Source of the DNA: Halobacteriovorax sp.
GTDB taxonomy: Bacteria > Bdellovibrionota > Bacteriovoracia > Bacteriovoracales > Bacteriovoracaceae
Assembly (NCBI GenBank): GCA_002716825.1
Contig: PBCC01000008.1
Coordinates: forward strand, 1 to 37,898
Length of the DNA stretch: 37,898 bases
Reading direction: 5' to 3'
Position numbers and translations under genes: made by a program. Of the stretch, positions 1-8,243 are shown in pieces. Position 1 is the stretch's first letter, and the number at the start of each line of letters is the position of its first letter. Below the pieces are notes generated by a model. That model saw only the letters and a list, made by a program, of their open reading frames with translations, was not told where the DNA came from and did not search any database.

Positions 1-36
1 CGTTTTCACTAGGGGCTGATCACTCTACGAGTGTAT

Positions 37-729
37 TTACTTTTCGAAAACTGCGTTAACAGACTTACCATTCATTGTACGAACATGAAGTAGAACGACT
101 TGTTCTTCTAAATCGTCAGGAATTTCAGTTTCAATAGTAAACGGAACCATCTTTTTCGGACAATCAGGAGAAACTTGCTTCATTTTCGGTAGTACCGAGT
201 AGACATCTTTATCATTGTGGAAGTAGTCAACTCGATCGAAAACATAGCAATCACTTGGATTATGACCTTTTAAAATAATCGACTTAGAGCCTGGCTTAAT
301 TAAGACATTTTCAACGTAAGCATAGACATGCTCATCGACTGCTGGACTTAGAGCTTCAGTGATTTTCATTTGCCCTTTTTCGCTCTGATTAATCTTAACA
401 CTGTACTGTCCACGATCGAGAACACCTACATTGATTGGAATAAGAAAAGGCACAATCATACGAGTACACTCAAGTTGGTTTTCAGGCTCCATATTAATAG
501 CGTAAACAGAGACAATAATATCATTGCCAATTACTTCTGATTTAACAATTGGCGACTTGTAACAAAGGTTTGGTAAGAACCCCGAAATAACAACTTCTGC
601 CATGTCATTACTATCAAAACCTTTAGGAATAAAAACCTTGTCTACAGGTACTGGAGAGATAATTGGTGTCTGTGCTTGAACACAAAGAGAGAAGAATGGC
701 AAAATGGTGCACAGAATGAGCTTTTTCAT
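37..729 (-). CDS. secreted protein of unknown function
   Basis: A 230-residue protein that I do not recognise. It begins with a classical Sec signal peptide: MKK, a hydrophobic core and a likely cleavage after the Ala-Gln-Ala-type site near residue 19. The mature part is rich in beta-prone sequence (VSVYAIN, VVLLHVRTMNG) and has four scattered cysteines, which fits a periplasmic or extracellular beta-sandwich-like protein. The ATG follows a modest AAGGATTAAC ribosome-binding stretch. It is transcribed away from the next gene at 875, leaving a 145-base divergent promoter region. No enzymatic motif is visible. Confidence 0.75.
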   Translation of the reverse strand: MKKLILCTILPFFSLCVQAQTPIISPVPVDKVFIPKGFDSNDMAEVVISGFLPNLCYKSPIVKSEVIGNDIIVSVYAINMEPENQLECTRMIVPFLIPINVGVLDRGQYSVKINQSEKGQMKITEALSPAVDEHVYAYVENVLIKPGSKSIILKGHNPSDCYVFDRVDYFHNDKDVYSVLPKMKQVSPDCPKKMVPFTIETEIPDDLEEQVVLLHVRTMNGKSVNAVFEK

Positions 730-874
730 AGTTAATCCTTATTAAGTGGTGCTTAGTTTTTCCACACTTAAGACCAATTAAAACTGCGGGACAACATCTA
801 AAAACATGATTTAGATCAGATTCTTATCAGATCTGCCTTGCTACAAAATCCTACACACAATTCTTAGGACTAAA

Positions 875-1249
875 ATGAAAGCCATACTCATCGTTATATT
901 CTCCCTACTGATTAAAACTGCTATTGCGCACGATGAATGTTATCGCCTCGTTACACAAAACTACACGAGGGACTCTATAGCTTACTCCTTAGAAGAATTT
1001 GATATTTTAAGTAAAGATGAACCAGGTTCCCCGCAATATGCAAGAGCTGCAATTATGGAACTCGAGGCACAGCTTGGCTGTGATGCTGAAAGCGAGTTAA
1101 TTGATCGAATCTACATAAGTAAATGTAAGAGAATAAACAACGGCGAAGAGTTTTCTCGTATTTGCTTTGTCAAAACTGCGTACGGCTACTACTTTGTTAG
1201 CGTAGACCTGCTTGGAAAGATTAATATTGTTTTCAGTCGATTTGACTAG
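875..1249 (+). CDS. small secreted protein of unknown function
   Basis: A 124-residue protein with an N-terminal signal peptide (residues 1-18, ending AIA-H). The mature part has four cysteines, which could form disulfides in the periplasm. The start is supported by a TTAGGACTAAA ribosome-binding site six bases upstream of the ATG. The C-terminal section (GYYFVSVDLLGKINIVFSRFD) looks like a beta hairpin. The family is not recognised. The gene is convergent with the protease gene downstream. Confidence 0.7.
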   Translation: MKAILIVIFSLLIKTAIAHDECYRLVTQNYTRDSIAYSLEEFDILSKDEPGSPQYARAAIMELEAQLGCDAESELIDRIYISKCKRINNGEEFSRICFVKTAYGYYFVSVDLLGKINIVFSRFD

Positions 1250-1285
1250 CCTCACTCAAAAGTATTGAGAACCTTCTTCTTTTCA

Positions 1286-2587
1286 CTAGAGGCTAAGATA
1301 CGAAATCGTCACAAAAGGATTATCTTGGCGTTGAGCAAGTATCCATTTCTCTGAAATACATGAGTATCCCCCCTTGCCCCAGCCTTCGCCCCAAGAGTTG
1401 GCGACAATAAAGCACACACGACCCTCGTCTAAAACTGATGGGAGTTTTGCATAACCCACAATGGTGACAGCATGCCCTTGTGAATGTGTATCCATTTTGC
1501 CTCCAGATGAGCGATCTTTATACAAAATGAGCGATCTACTGGTGTAGAAGTTTGGAGTCAGCTTAAGGCTGGCAACGACGGCGTTGTTCTTATGAAGAGC
1601 CTTCATGACTTCATCTAAAGTTTTAAGATAGGAGAAGTCTCCAACTTTGATCGTTCCACCACGACATGATGAAGCCAGTGGAGTTTGTGTTTCATTTCCT
1701 TGTGATGAATAACTGACATACGGGCACTCTTTTTCAAGTGGAATATCTTGATTTCTTTGATCTTTGGAGTATTCAAGTCCGTAACCAACCCATGAGCCGG
1801 GCTTTGAGCATGGTCTTTTTTGGCAATCTTCTTTAGAGGCCCAATAAAAGTATTGCTCGCTGAGATCTATATTTTGTCCATTTTGGGCGAGAAGAATCTC
1901 CATCAGCCTAACTCCAGCAAAAGCTGAACATGTAGGACGAAACTTTTGATCACGAATCTCAACATTCATAGCTGCGGGTACGACAAAATAGTCTCTTTCA
2001 ATTTCAATTTCTACAACTTTTTCTTTTTCCTCTTTTGAGACCGGTAAAATTAGTGGAAGCTCAAACGTTGTGTCTTCATACTTTCCTTTTTCTTTATTAA
2101 ACTTTCTTCTTTGTGCTTCCCAATGCTTGATCTTAGCGGCGTGTTTCTTTTTCCAGTCTGATATGACTTTATTTTTTAATGCCTCAATCTCAGACTCGGC
2201 CAACTCGCGCCACTCACCTTCAGTTTTGATTGTCGCGTGAACCTGCTTAACGAGTTGTTTATTATCCTCTTTTGCTGCCTTAACAAGATCTGCACCAGAT
2301 TTAACTTCATCAGGATTAATTCCATTTTTCTTTGCAAGCTCCTCACGATTCTTGCGCTTCATTTGCTCGATCATCTGCTTGCCACGACTCATATTATTAA
2401 TCGACTCTTTCTTTGGCTCCACTTGTTTCGGTGGTTTAAGGCCTTTAGTGACGATAATGAGCTCGTCGAAAATTGAGTTGGTGATAATCTCGAGATTATC
2501 AAGGTCTGAGCCAGACTTTAGATCCCCTGGGTAAAGATTCTTGCCATAGGCTGATGAAATCATAAGAAGCGTTATAATCCATTTCAT
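1286..2587 (-). CDS. secreted papain-like cysteine peptidase (family C1)
   Basis: A protein of about 433 residues when started at the ATG at 2587, which begins a good signal peptide (MKWIITLLMISSAYG); an ATG ten codons upstream would bury it. Residues about 50-190 are lysine- and glutamate-rich and probably helical or coiled coil, perhaps a propeptide or spacer. The C-terminal half carries the papain triad in order: Cys220 in RPTCSAFAG, His372 in GHAVTIVGY and Asn397 in ANSWGEGWG. The usual glutamine of the oxyanion hole (QGxCGSCW) is replaced by an RDQKFRPTC context. The expected role is hydrolysis of proteins outside the cytoplasm. In a predatory bacterium this could act on prey protein, but that is inference. 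Confidence 0.88.
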   Translation of the reverse strand: MKWIITLLMISSAYGKNLYPGDLKSGSDLDNLEIITNSIFDELIIVTKGLKPPKQVEPKKESINNMSRGKQMIEQMKRKNREELAKKNGINPDEVKSGADLVKAAKEDNKQLVKQVHATIKTEGEWRELAESEIEALKNKVISDWKKKHAAKIKHWEAQRRKFNKEKGKYEDTTFELPLILPVSKEEKEKVVEIEIERDYFVVPAAMNVEIRDQKFRPTCSAFAGVRLMEILLAQNGQNIDLSEQYFYWASKEDCQKRPCSKPGSWVGYGLEYSKDQRNQDIPLEKECPYVSYSSQGNETQTPLASSCRGGTIKVGDFSYLKTLDEVMKALHKNNAVVASLKLTPNFYTSRSLILYKDRSSGGKMDTHSQGHAVTIVGYAKLPSVLDEGRVCFIVANSWGEGWGKGGYSCISEKWILAQRQDNPFVTISYLSL

Positions 2588-2633
2588 ATCTACTCTTTTT
2601 TTAGTGTAAGTCAGCATATTCTAACGCGCTTTT

Positions 2634-2653
2634 TTCAAAAGTATCACGTACTA
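2634..2653. repeat. AAAGTATCACGTACT repeat upstream of arfB
   Basis: Shares AAAGTATCACGTACT with the copy near 9353. It lies between the divergent starts of the C1 peptidase gene and arfB, eight bases before the arfB ATG, so it could influence arfB translation or transcription. Confidence 0.45.
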
Positions 2654-2660
2654 TTAAGAT

Positions 2661-3053
2661 ATGATTCCTTATACTGAACTAAAATTTACCTATTCGCGGT
2701 CCTCCGGTGCAGGTGGGCAGAATGTCAACAAGGTCAATTCCAAAGTCACATTAGAGTGGGCCATTGATAATTCAAGCGCGATATCGCCCGAGGTTATCGC
2801 TCGCTTTAAAAAGCGCTACCCTAACCTGATTAATAATGACGGAGTTGTTCAGTTAACTAGTCAGGAATCCCGCTCACAGGGAACCAATCAAGGTATATGT
2901 ATCAAGAAATTAAATAGCTTGGTTGAGAGTGTTATGCACGCTCCCAAACATCGTAAAAAAACCAAACCTAAACGCTCGTCTGTTCTTGAGCGCTTAAACA
3001 CTAAAAGAGTCGAGGGGCTTAAAAAGAAGCTTCGAGGCAAGGTGGATTTTTAA
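2661..3053 (+). CDS. arfB: ArfB-type peptidyl-tRNA hydrolase for ribosome rescue
   Basis: A 130-residue single-domain class I release-factor homologue. The catalytic GGQ motif lies at residues 18-20 (SSGAGGQNVNKV), and the basic C-terminal tail (APKHRKKTKPKR, then KKKLRGK) is the part that enters the empty mRNA channel of stalled ribosomes in ArfB/YaeJ. It lacks the codon-recognition domains of RF1 and RF2, and its length is typical. It is followed three bases later by a GNAT gene, so the two are probably one transcript. A repeat element with AAGTATCACGTACT lies just upstream at 2636-2652. Confidence 0.9.
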   Translation: MIPYTELKFTYSRSSGAGGQNVNKVNSKVTLEWAIDNSSAISPEVIARFKKRYPNLINNDGVVQLTSQESRSQGTNQGICIKKLNSLVESVMHAPKHRKKTKPKRSSVLERLNTKRVEGLKKKLRGKVDF

Positions 3054-3056
3054 GTC

Positions 3057-3575
3057 ATGAGTATCGAGTTTAAAATCGTTGACGAGTATCCTAAAGAAAT
3101 TCAACGAGAGCTTATGAAGCGCAATCTAGAAGATGCACAGATCTTCTTTCATCCTGACAGCTACTTGGGAGCCGGAGACAAAGGTCATAAGCGCGAGTCT
3201 AAGAAAGTCAAAGTCGCTGCCTATGCCGGTGATCGACTTATCGGTATAAGTTACGGAAGTGCTGTTAACAAGAATCGCTTCATGATGGAAGTCTCACTTG
3301 TCGAAAAAGAGTTTCGCGGACAAGGGATTTACTCTAAGATGCTTGAACTTGTTTTGAGTAATACTAGAGAGTTTGATGAAATCGATTCATGTCATCATCA
3401 ATTTAACAGCAGAATAATCGCCAAAAAACTTAAGCATAATTTCTATATTATTGGATTAGAAATAGGTCCTGCAGTTGGACCAATTCTACGTATGCGCTAC
3501 TTCAATAATCAAAAGCTTTTGAGTATCATGAAATTTCGTATGGGGTTGATTGAAAAGTCTGAAGTCGATTCTTAG
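3057..3575 (+). CDS. GNAT-family N-acetyltransferase
   Basis: A 172-residue protein with the GNAT acetyl-CoA-binding signature: VSLVEKEFRGQGIYSKML at about residues 79-96 matches motif A (R/Q-x-x-G-x-G/A). The substrate cannot be read from the sequence. The start codon lies three bases after the arfB stop, so the two genes are likely co-transcribed. The 3' end overlaps the end of the convergent DTW-domain gene by four bases. Confidence 0.8.
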   Translation: MSIEFKIVDEYPKEIQRELMKRNLEDAQIFFHPDSYLGAGDKGHKRESKKVKVAAYAGDRLIGISYGSAVNKNRFMMEVSLVEKEFRGQGIYSKMLELVLSNTREFDEIDSCHHQFNSRIIAKKLKHNFYIIGLEIGPAVGPILRMRYFNNQKLLSIMKFRMGLIEKSEVDS

Positions 3576-4267
3576 TAGGCTTTGGTGCCGTTGTCTTCCA
3601 TCATTGCGATCTGAGTTTCAACCACGAAATCAAACACCTCTAAGAGATTATCATGTTTTCTCGAAGTGGGATCATAGCCCTGTGAATCTCCAAGCAGTTC
3701 AATTGTGCGGTGGATGGCCTCGACGCTGGCACAACATTCAATCTTTGGCTGCTTTCTTATTCTAAATCTTGAAGGCTTACTAAAGCTAAATGATATGCGC
3801 GGCAGGTTCTTAATATTTTGACTCAAGCGCATTGTATGTCGGGCCGAACACCAAGTGCCATCGACAACGATAATCACTAGCTTCTTGCCCTTTGGGACGA
3901 TGAGTTTTTTTTGCTCACTCGTAAGCGATGAGAGATTGAGTGAGTCCCTTCCAGGATACATGACGACGCAGAAGTGTTCTGGGTTATTGACTAAATTGTT
4001 TACTGTTTCATCTAGAGTATAATCAAAGCCAGGTATGAGATGGGAGTTTTCCAATATCAAGTGTGACATTGTTCCAGTGGCAATTTTTCGCTCAATCTCA
4101 AGTTTATGTATCAAGATGGCAAAAGTTATTTTCGGATCAAAAGGCTTAAGTTTATGACAGTAACAAGTCCGCTTAGAAAAACCGCAGACGCCACAGTTCT
4201 CACGTGGCGTAAACTCCTGGGCTTTGAGCCTTTTCTTTCTATCTAAGTATTGCTGAAGGTTCGTCAT
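3572..4267 (-). CDS. DTW-domain tRNA-uridine aminocarboxypropyltransferase (TapT-like)
   Basis: A 231-residue DTW-domain protein. Known members (E. coli TapT, formerly YfiP) transfer the 3-amino-3-carboxypropyl group of SAM to tRNA uridine to make acp3U. The diagnostic D-x-T-W motif is Asp136-Gly-Thr138-Trp139 in VVDGTWCSARHT. A zinc-type cysteine cluster lies at Cys25, Cys28, Cys35 and Cys37. LILENSHLIPG fits the family's motif before the SAM site. The gene overlaps the end of the small upstream gene by four bases (ATGA), so the two are translationally coupled. Confidence 0.85.
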   Translation of the reverse strand: MTNLQQYLDRKKRLKAQEFTPRENCGVCGFSKRTCYCHKLKPFDPKITFAILIHKLEIERKIATGTMSHLILENSHLIPGFDYTLDETVNNLVNNPEHFCVVMYPGRDSLNLSSLTSEQKKLIVPKGKKLVIIVVDGTWCSARHTMRLSQNIKNLPRISFSFSKPSRFRIRKQPKIECCASVEAIHRTIELLGDSQGYDPTSRKHDNLLEVFDFVVETQIAMMEDNGTKAY

Positions 4268-4473
4268 TTGCTTTTGAAATCTGCTACCACTTTTGCAAGC
4301 GAGGTAAGTTTAGAGATTAAAGCCGAGTCTTGAGCACAAAGTTTTAGAGCACTCTCAATTCTTTTGATTAACATATTACATTCATTTCTTTGAACTTTGC
4401 CAGGCTCAAGTTGCTTTATATTATCGAAGTCCTGAAAGATGGTCTCAATAATTCTATCTTTAAAACTCGTCAT
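4264..4473 (-). CDS. small conserved-looking cytoplasmic protein
   Basis: A 69-residue helical protein with no signal peptide or membrane segment. It is coupled to the DTW tRNA-modification gene by an ATGA overlap at 4264-4267, which suggests shared expression and perhaps partnership. No family is recognised. Confidence 0.6.
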   Translation of the reverse strand: MTSFKDRIIETIFQDFDNIKQLEPGKVQRNECNMLIKRIESALKLCAQDSALISKLTSLAKVVADFKSK

Positions 4474-4488
4474 GTTTAATCCAAGTTA

Positions 4489-5067
4489 CTACCAAGGTTT
4501 TAATGCTGGTAATTTAAGTAGTTTTCGATCAACTACGAAAACAGCTTGATCATCCCAGCGGTCATCTTGGAAAAAATAGTTCTCCCTAACTCCCTCACTT
4601 CTAAAGCCAAGGCTTTTGGCGAGTTTTATGGAGGGCATATTGTCAGAATCAATGACTGCTTCAAGTCGATTAAGTTTTAAGTCAATCAAGGCTTCTTTAC
4701 AGATTTTTTTGACGGCCTCTTTGGCGAAGCCCTTGCGCCAATATCTGTTAAAGATGCGATAACCTAAGTTCGCTTTTTGTAACTCATCTCGAACTAGAAT
4801 GTGAATATCGATTGTTCCTACTTGAACACCGGATTTTTTGTCGTAGATGCCCCAGATATAGGTACGATCAATCTTGGCAAGTTCTCTGTGTTTTACGACA
4901 AAGGTTTTAAAGACTTGTTTCGAACATTCGCTGGCCAAGTAGGGCTCCACATCGTGCTTGGAACTCTTTGGTAGCGACTCGGTGTACGCTTCAAACCACG
5001 CCTTATAATCCTTTAAGGTATAGGCTCTGATCTCTAGGCGCTTAGTAGTATAACTATTTCTTTTCAT
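4489..5067 (-). CDS. RimJ/RimL-type GNAT acetyltransferase
   Basis: About 192 residues from the internal ATG at 5067 (MKRNSYTTKRLEIRAY), the usual beginning of this family; the longer frame to 5145 would overlap the upstream gene. Family features: the N-terminal TKRLEIRAYTLKD strand, GTIDIHILVRDELQKANLGYRIFNRYWRKGFAKEAVKKI (acetyl-CoA site), and the C-terminal NxPSIKLAKSLGFRSEG typical of ribosomal-protein-alanine and other N-acetyltransferases. The exact substrate is unknown. Confidence 0.82.
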   Translation of the reverse strand: MKRNSYTTKRLEIRAYTLKDYKAWFEAYTESLPKSSKHDVEPYLASECSKQVFKTFVVKHRELAKIDRTYIWGIYDKKSGVQVGTIDIHILVRDELQKANLGYRIFNRYWRKGFAKEAVKKICKEALIDLKLNRLEAVIDSDNMPSIKLAKSLGFRSEGVRENYFFQDDRWDDQAVFVVDRKLLKLPALKPW

Positions 5068-5105
5068 ACTGGTTCTTGTGTCCCTAACAATGCCGCCATA
5101 GCGAA

Positions 5106-5465
5106 CTAAAATTCTTGATAAATCAACATTAACGCTAAAATACAAAGGGCGGTTATTACGATACTAACGCCGCGGTAATGCACAACACGCATTGATCTAG
5201 CATGAATCTCTTTCATTGAAGGTACACGAGCGAGTTCTTTTCTTAGCGAGTTTGTGACGTCTTTTTCAATTTTTTTAAGAAAATCTTTTTCCCTATAAAA
5301 TACGTATTGAGAAGCGAATAAGGCCGCAAGCACGACGTATTGAACTTTCGGCAGAACGTAAGTCGAAAACTCTAGAAACAGTCCTAATGGTAAAACGAAG
5401 ATCACCAGCAAGACTGGAAGATAGGTTTTTTGATGCTTGATATAAAGAGTTATTGCCTTATTCAT
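5106..5465 (-). CDS. small integral membrane protein
   Basis: A 119-residue protein with three predicted transmembrane segments at about residues 15-37, 40-57 and 98-117. A charged cytosolic loop (REKDFLKKIEKDV...) lies between the second and third. The family is not recognised. It lies 38 bases upstream of the RimJ-type acetyltransferase on the same strand. A terminator-like hairpin repeat lies between it and the next upstream gene. Confidence 0.65.
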   Translation of the reverse strand: MNKAITLYIKHQKTYLPVLLVIFVLPLGLFLEFSTYVLPKVQYVVLAALFASQYVFYREKDFLKKIEKDVTNSLRKELARVPSMKEIHARSMRVVHYRGVSIVITALCILALMLIYQEF

Positions 5466-5486
5466 AGTGACTTAGCTTATCAAAGA

Positions 5487-5523
5487 GCAGCTGCGACACA
5501 AAAGGTGCATGGCACCTTTTTTT
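5487..5523 (-). terminator. terminator-like hairpin of the stop-codon repeat family
   Basis: On the minus strand the sequence runs GGTGC-CAT-GCACC followed by TTTTGTGTCGCAG. The stem is extended by A/T pairs (AAAGGTGC with GCACCTTT). It starts at the stop codon of the gene at 5522. On the plus strand the same hairpin is followed by seven T residues, so it could act in both directions. This is one member of the interspersed repeat listed elsewhere in the window. Confidence 0.65.
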
Positions 5524-6037
5524 AGTCTCGGCATGAGGCCAAGGCGCCCTCAAGCTCGCTAACTCTTTGCTGCAAGCGAGCCAGCTCGCTCAAAAGTTGT
5601 GTGAGGTCAGGCTCTGCCTCAGCAACAAAATCAGGATTTCGCCTAGGGCTTGTAATGAGATTCTTCTCAACCATCGATTCTAAACAATAGCTTTGCCCCA
5701 CTCCTCTTTTGATCAATTCCGAGTCAACGACTTCACCTTTATGATTAATAACGATTTTTGAAAATGTCGCTCCAATCGGATGGAGCTCACAGCTATAAAT
5801 ATCAAGCAGTTTTGAGTTATCATCTGGAAGCTCTAATTCTCTAACATTCAGGTTACTGACAGACTCGCGACAAAAACGGCTCGAAGCTTTACCAAGACTG
5901 CTTACATACTTATTGCCTTCTTTCATTCTCAACGTAAAGGTACTACCGATGGGATATTCATAACAAGAAAACTGGATTGTTCCTGCATAACTATTTGTGA
6001 TGAAGAATATCGCGAATAGGCTAAGTATGTACTTCAT
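5522..6037 (-). CDS. secreted protein with C-terminal coiled coil
   Basis: About 171 residues from the ATG at 6037, five bases after a GGAG ribosome-binding site; another ATG abuts it at 6040. It begins with a signal peptide (MKYILSLFAIFFITNSYA). The mature region has four to five cysteines and repeats a theme (CYEYPIGSTFTLRM and CELHPIGATFSKIV), hinting at an internal duplication. The last 35 residues form a heptad-like coiled coil (LTQLLSELARLQQRVSELEG). The function is unknown and it is presumably periplasmic. Confidence 0.72.
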   Translation of the reverse strand: MKYILSLFAIFFITNSYAGTIQFSCYEYPIGSTFTLRMKEGNKYVSSLGKASSRFCRESVSNLNVRELELPDDNSKLLDIYSCELHPIGATFSKIVINHKGEVVDSELIKRGVGQSYCLESMVEKNLITSPRRNPDFVAEAEPDLTQLLSELARLQQRVSELEGALASCRD

Positions 6038-6171
6038 CATGTCTCCAATCTTTGTAAAAAACATAGTGTCTTAAGTTTTGACACTTTTGCTGTGAGCAAC
6101 TCGCTAAACTAGCGATAATGCAAAAAACTGTCTTTCTTATTGGTTATAAAGAGCAAGGACCGTGCCAGATA

Positions 6172-6633
6172 TTACTTAAAGGCTGTTTGAAACCTTTCAC
6201 ATACGAGAAGATCATCACTGTGAAAGCCGTCATAGGCTGAAAAGAACTCGTGATGGACTTTCTTCCAATATTCGAGAGTGCGATCGCCCTCACCTTCTTC
6301 GTAGGCGTGCTGCTCGGCCACTTCGCTGTATTTACAAATCCACGTATGAGTAAGAAAAACGACGCACAAGGGTTGATTACTGCCATTACATAAAACGCTG
6401 TAGACTCCCACTCTTGGAATCTCGTGTTCTTCACCACGATAAGCGCGAAGCAAGCTACATGTAGCGGTTTTCTTTCCGTCTAGGACAAGCTGCCCTAAAT
6501 CATCAGCCATCTCTTTAGTATTACCAAAGCTCCATGCTTCAAACTTATAATCTCTAAGATGATTGAGATCCGCACGTTCATCAATGAAGTTATTCCAGAA
6601 ATTTTGAATGTCTTTTGTGATCGCGATGCTCAT
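6172..6633 (-). CDS. ASCH-domain protein
   Basis: A 153-residue ASCH-domain protein. Visible hallmarks are KFEAWSFGNTKEMADDLGQLVLDGKKTATCSLL, the GxYSVLCNGSNQPLCVV strands and EEGEGDRTLEYWKKVHHEFF, a characteristic motif of this subfamily. ASCH domains are related to PUA-like RNA-binding folds, and some bacterial members hydrolyse N4-acetylcytidine. Which activity applies here cannot be told. The gene is monocistronic or coupled to nothing obvious. Confidence 0.85.
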   Translation of the reverse strand: MSIAITKDIQNFWNNFIDERADLNHLRDYKFEAWSFGNTKEMADDLGQLVLDGKKTATCSLLRAYRGEEHEIPRVGVYSVLCNGSNQPLCVVFLTHTWICKYSEVAEQHAYEEGEGDRTLEYWKKVHHEFFSAYDGFHSDDLLVCERFQTAFK

Positions 6634-6660
6634 ACTTAACTCTAACGTATCTTGTGTTAT

Positions 6661-6684
6661 AGCTCAAAGGTACATGGCACCCCT
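6661..6684 (-). repeat. short copy of the stop-codon repeat family
   Basis: Contains AAAGGTACATGGCACC, matching the core AAAGGTGCATGGCACC of the family apart from one base. It lies eight bases downstream of the stop codon of the minus-strand PHP-domain gene, the same placement as other copies. Confidence 0.55.
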
Positions 6685-6691
6685 GTGGAGA

Positions 6692-8164
6692 TTAATCCCA
6701 ATTTAAGTAAATTGGGTTCGTTGCCGAGAGAAGATCCACACTCTTGGACTTTTTATTAATTTCCCATAATTCCGCGCGTACGATCTCCCTACCAGAAATA
6801 GGAATATTTATACTCGCACTGAAGGATTCATCATGATCGAGCTTTCTTGCGTTTAATTCTTTTTTGGCCAAAACTTCGCCGGCTAAATTATAAAAACGAA
6901 TCTCCCAGCGGCGCTTTTTCCAAAAAGTGAGAACGTTAAAAAACGCATTGATGGTATTATAACAGGCCGACTTAAGCAGCGTATCGGTGTCGCGAAGATC
7001 GACCTCAACACTAACTTGCAAATTCCCTTTCCCTTCGAGCGAGCTTCCCATTTGAGCCCAAGAACTGGATTTACTAAGCTTTGCCTTAAGGTTGAGCTTT
7101 GGAGCAGTTGGACCAGTAAGAAAAGAAACATTACCGTTAAACAGATTAGCGCGAGCATTAGAAGAATCATCGCCTGGAATATAATTAGCTGGATAAAGCA
7201 AAGTGCGATCACGCAGGCAAGGGATAATGAAATGGAAGTCACTACCGGCCATGGCAGTGTGACGCTTACCGATTTTGAGTGAATCGACCCATTGTTGAAA
7301 CGCTTGGCGGTTATTAGAACCCCTAAGCTTAGAGATGGCTTGATAAGGTGAATTTTCAAGCACAGTATTCCAAACTTCTACCCCGTCGGCGTCAAGCCAG
7401 GTGGTATAGGGGAAGACAGGATCTCGCCCATTGGGATGGTTGATGATTCGAAAACCTTCGCTGGACCTACTCATGATAACCGATTCTTCGCCGCTGTATT
7501 TACGCCCCTGATCGATGAGACTCCAGTTCTCTTTAATATCGATCAAGTTCATATGTGTTTTACCGCCCCACTCGATACTTCTTAACGGGACTAGATTACT
7601 TGAAGGAATGGCAGAGACAAGATCAAAGCTCTCATCAGTATCGTGATCACAAAAATGAACAACTCCGCTGGTATTTCGCTTAGTTAAAAAATCCTCGATT
7701 ATAGAAAAAGTTTTCTGCGGTGAGAGCTTTAGCCACTTGAGCGACTGATTATCTTGACTGATATCAGTATGAACATGATTAAAAACGTAAAAGCCGTCAG
7801 CTGGTGAAATATTTTCAGTAAGCTTCACTGGGTATGGAGCGGGGGCTTCCTGCTGCCATATTTCAAACAGATAATCAGAGCTTTTGGTAGCGCTCTTTGC
7901 TTCAAGATAATCAATGAGCTCGAACTTTAGTGCGTTCATTTTATCAGATGAATGCAAAATGATTTCATCTGAGTCTGGGTCATAGTTGATCGTTTCAAAA
8001 ATCTGTTTAAAGAGTTTATCTTGCTCGAAGTCTTCGGCCAGCTCTTGTGTCTTTAAAAGAAGCGTTTGAGAGATCAGCCACTCCATAGGAGCTTTATCTA
8101 ATTGCGCCTTGTTGGCAGCAAAAAGAGGATGGCTAAGTAGTAGAAATATAAAGAAAAGTTTCAT
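6692..8164 (-). CDS. secreted PHP-domain metallohydrolase (CehA/McbA-like)
   Basis: About 490 residues from the ATG at 8164, which starts a signal peptide (MKLFFIFLLLSHPLFA). The PHP-type metal-binding motifs appear in order: His130-x-His132 in NHVHTDISQD, CDHDTDE, EWGGKTH, IINHPNGRDP, and Asp309/His311 in AGSDFH. This arrangement matches the CehA/McbA family of exported metal-dependent hydrolases, whose members cleave varied esters and phosphoesters; the substrate is unknown. A C-terminal beta-rich region of about 130 residues follows the catalytic domain. It diverges from the gene at 8244. Confidence 0.85.
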   Translation of the reverse strand: MKLFFIFLLLSHPLFAANKAQLDKAPMEWLISQTLLLKTQELAEDFEQDKLFKQIFETINYDPDSDEIILHSSDKMNALKFELIDYLEAKSATKSSDYLFEIWQQEAPAPYPVKLTENISPADGFYVFNHVHTDISQDNQSLKWLKLSPQKTFSIIEDFLTKRNTSGVVHFCDHDTDESFDLVSAIPSSNLVPLRSIEWGGKTHMNLIDIKENWSLIDQGRKYSGEESVIMSRSSEGFRIINHPNGRDPVFPYTTWLDADGVEVWNTVLENSPYQAISKLRGSNNRQAFQQWVDSLKIGKRHTAMAGSDFHFIIPCLRDRTLLYPANYIPGDDSSNARANLFNGNVSFLTGPTAPKLNLKAKLSKSSSWAQMGSSLEGKGNLQVSVEVDLRDTDTLLKSACYNTINAFFNVLTFWKKRRWEIRFYNLAGEVLAKKELNARKLDHDESFSASINIPISGREIVRAELWEINKKSKSVDLLSATNPIYLNWD

Positions 8165-8243
8165 GGCTATTTTTACTTCCACCGTGTTGTTTTTACAAGG
8201 CAAATGACACGTCGCACAAAGACTGCTATTTTAATGTCATATT

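Noticed and set aside
2237-2534. Plus-strand open frames opposite the C1 peptidase gene
   Set aside because: They lie wholly antisense to a gene with clear family motifs and show no homology signal or start context.
6144-6437. Alternative frame inside the ASCH-domain gene
   Set aside because: It overlaps the conserved EGEGDRTLEYW region in another frame and has no support of its own.
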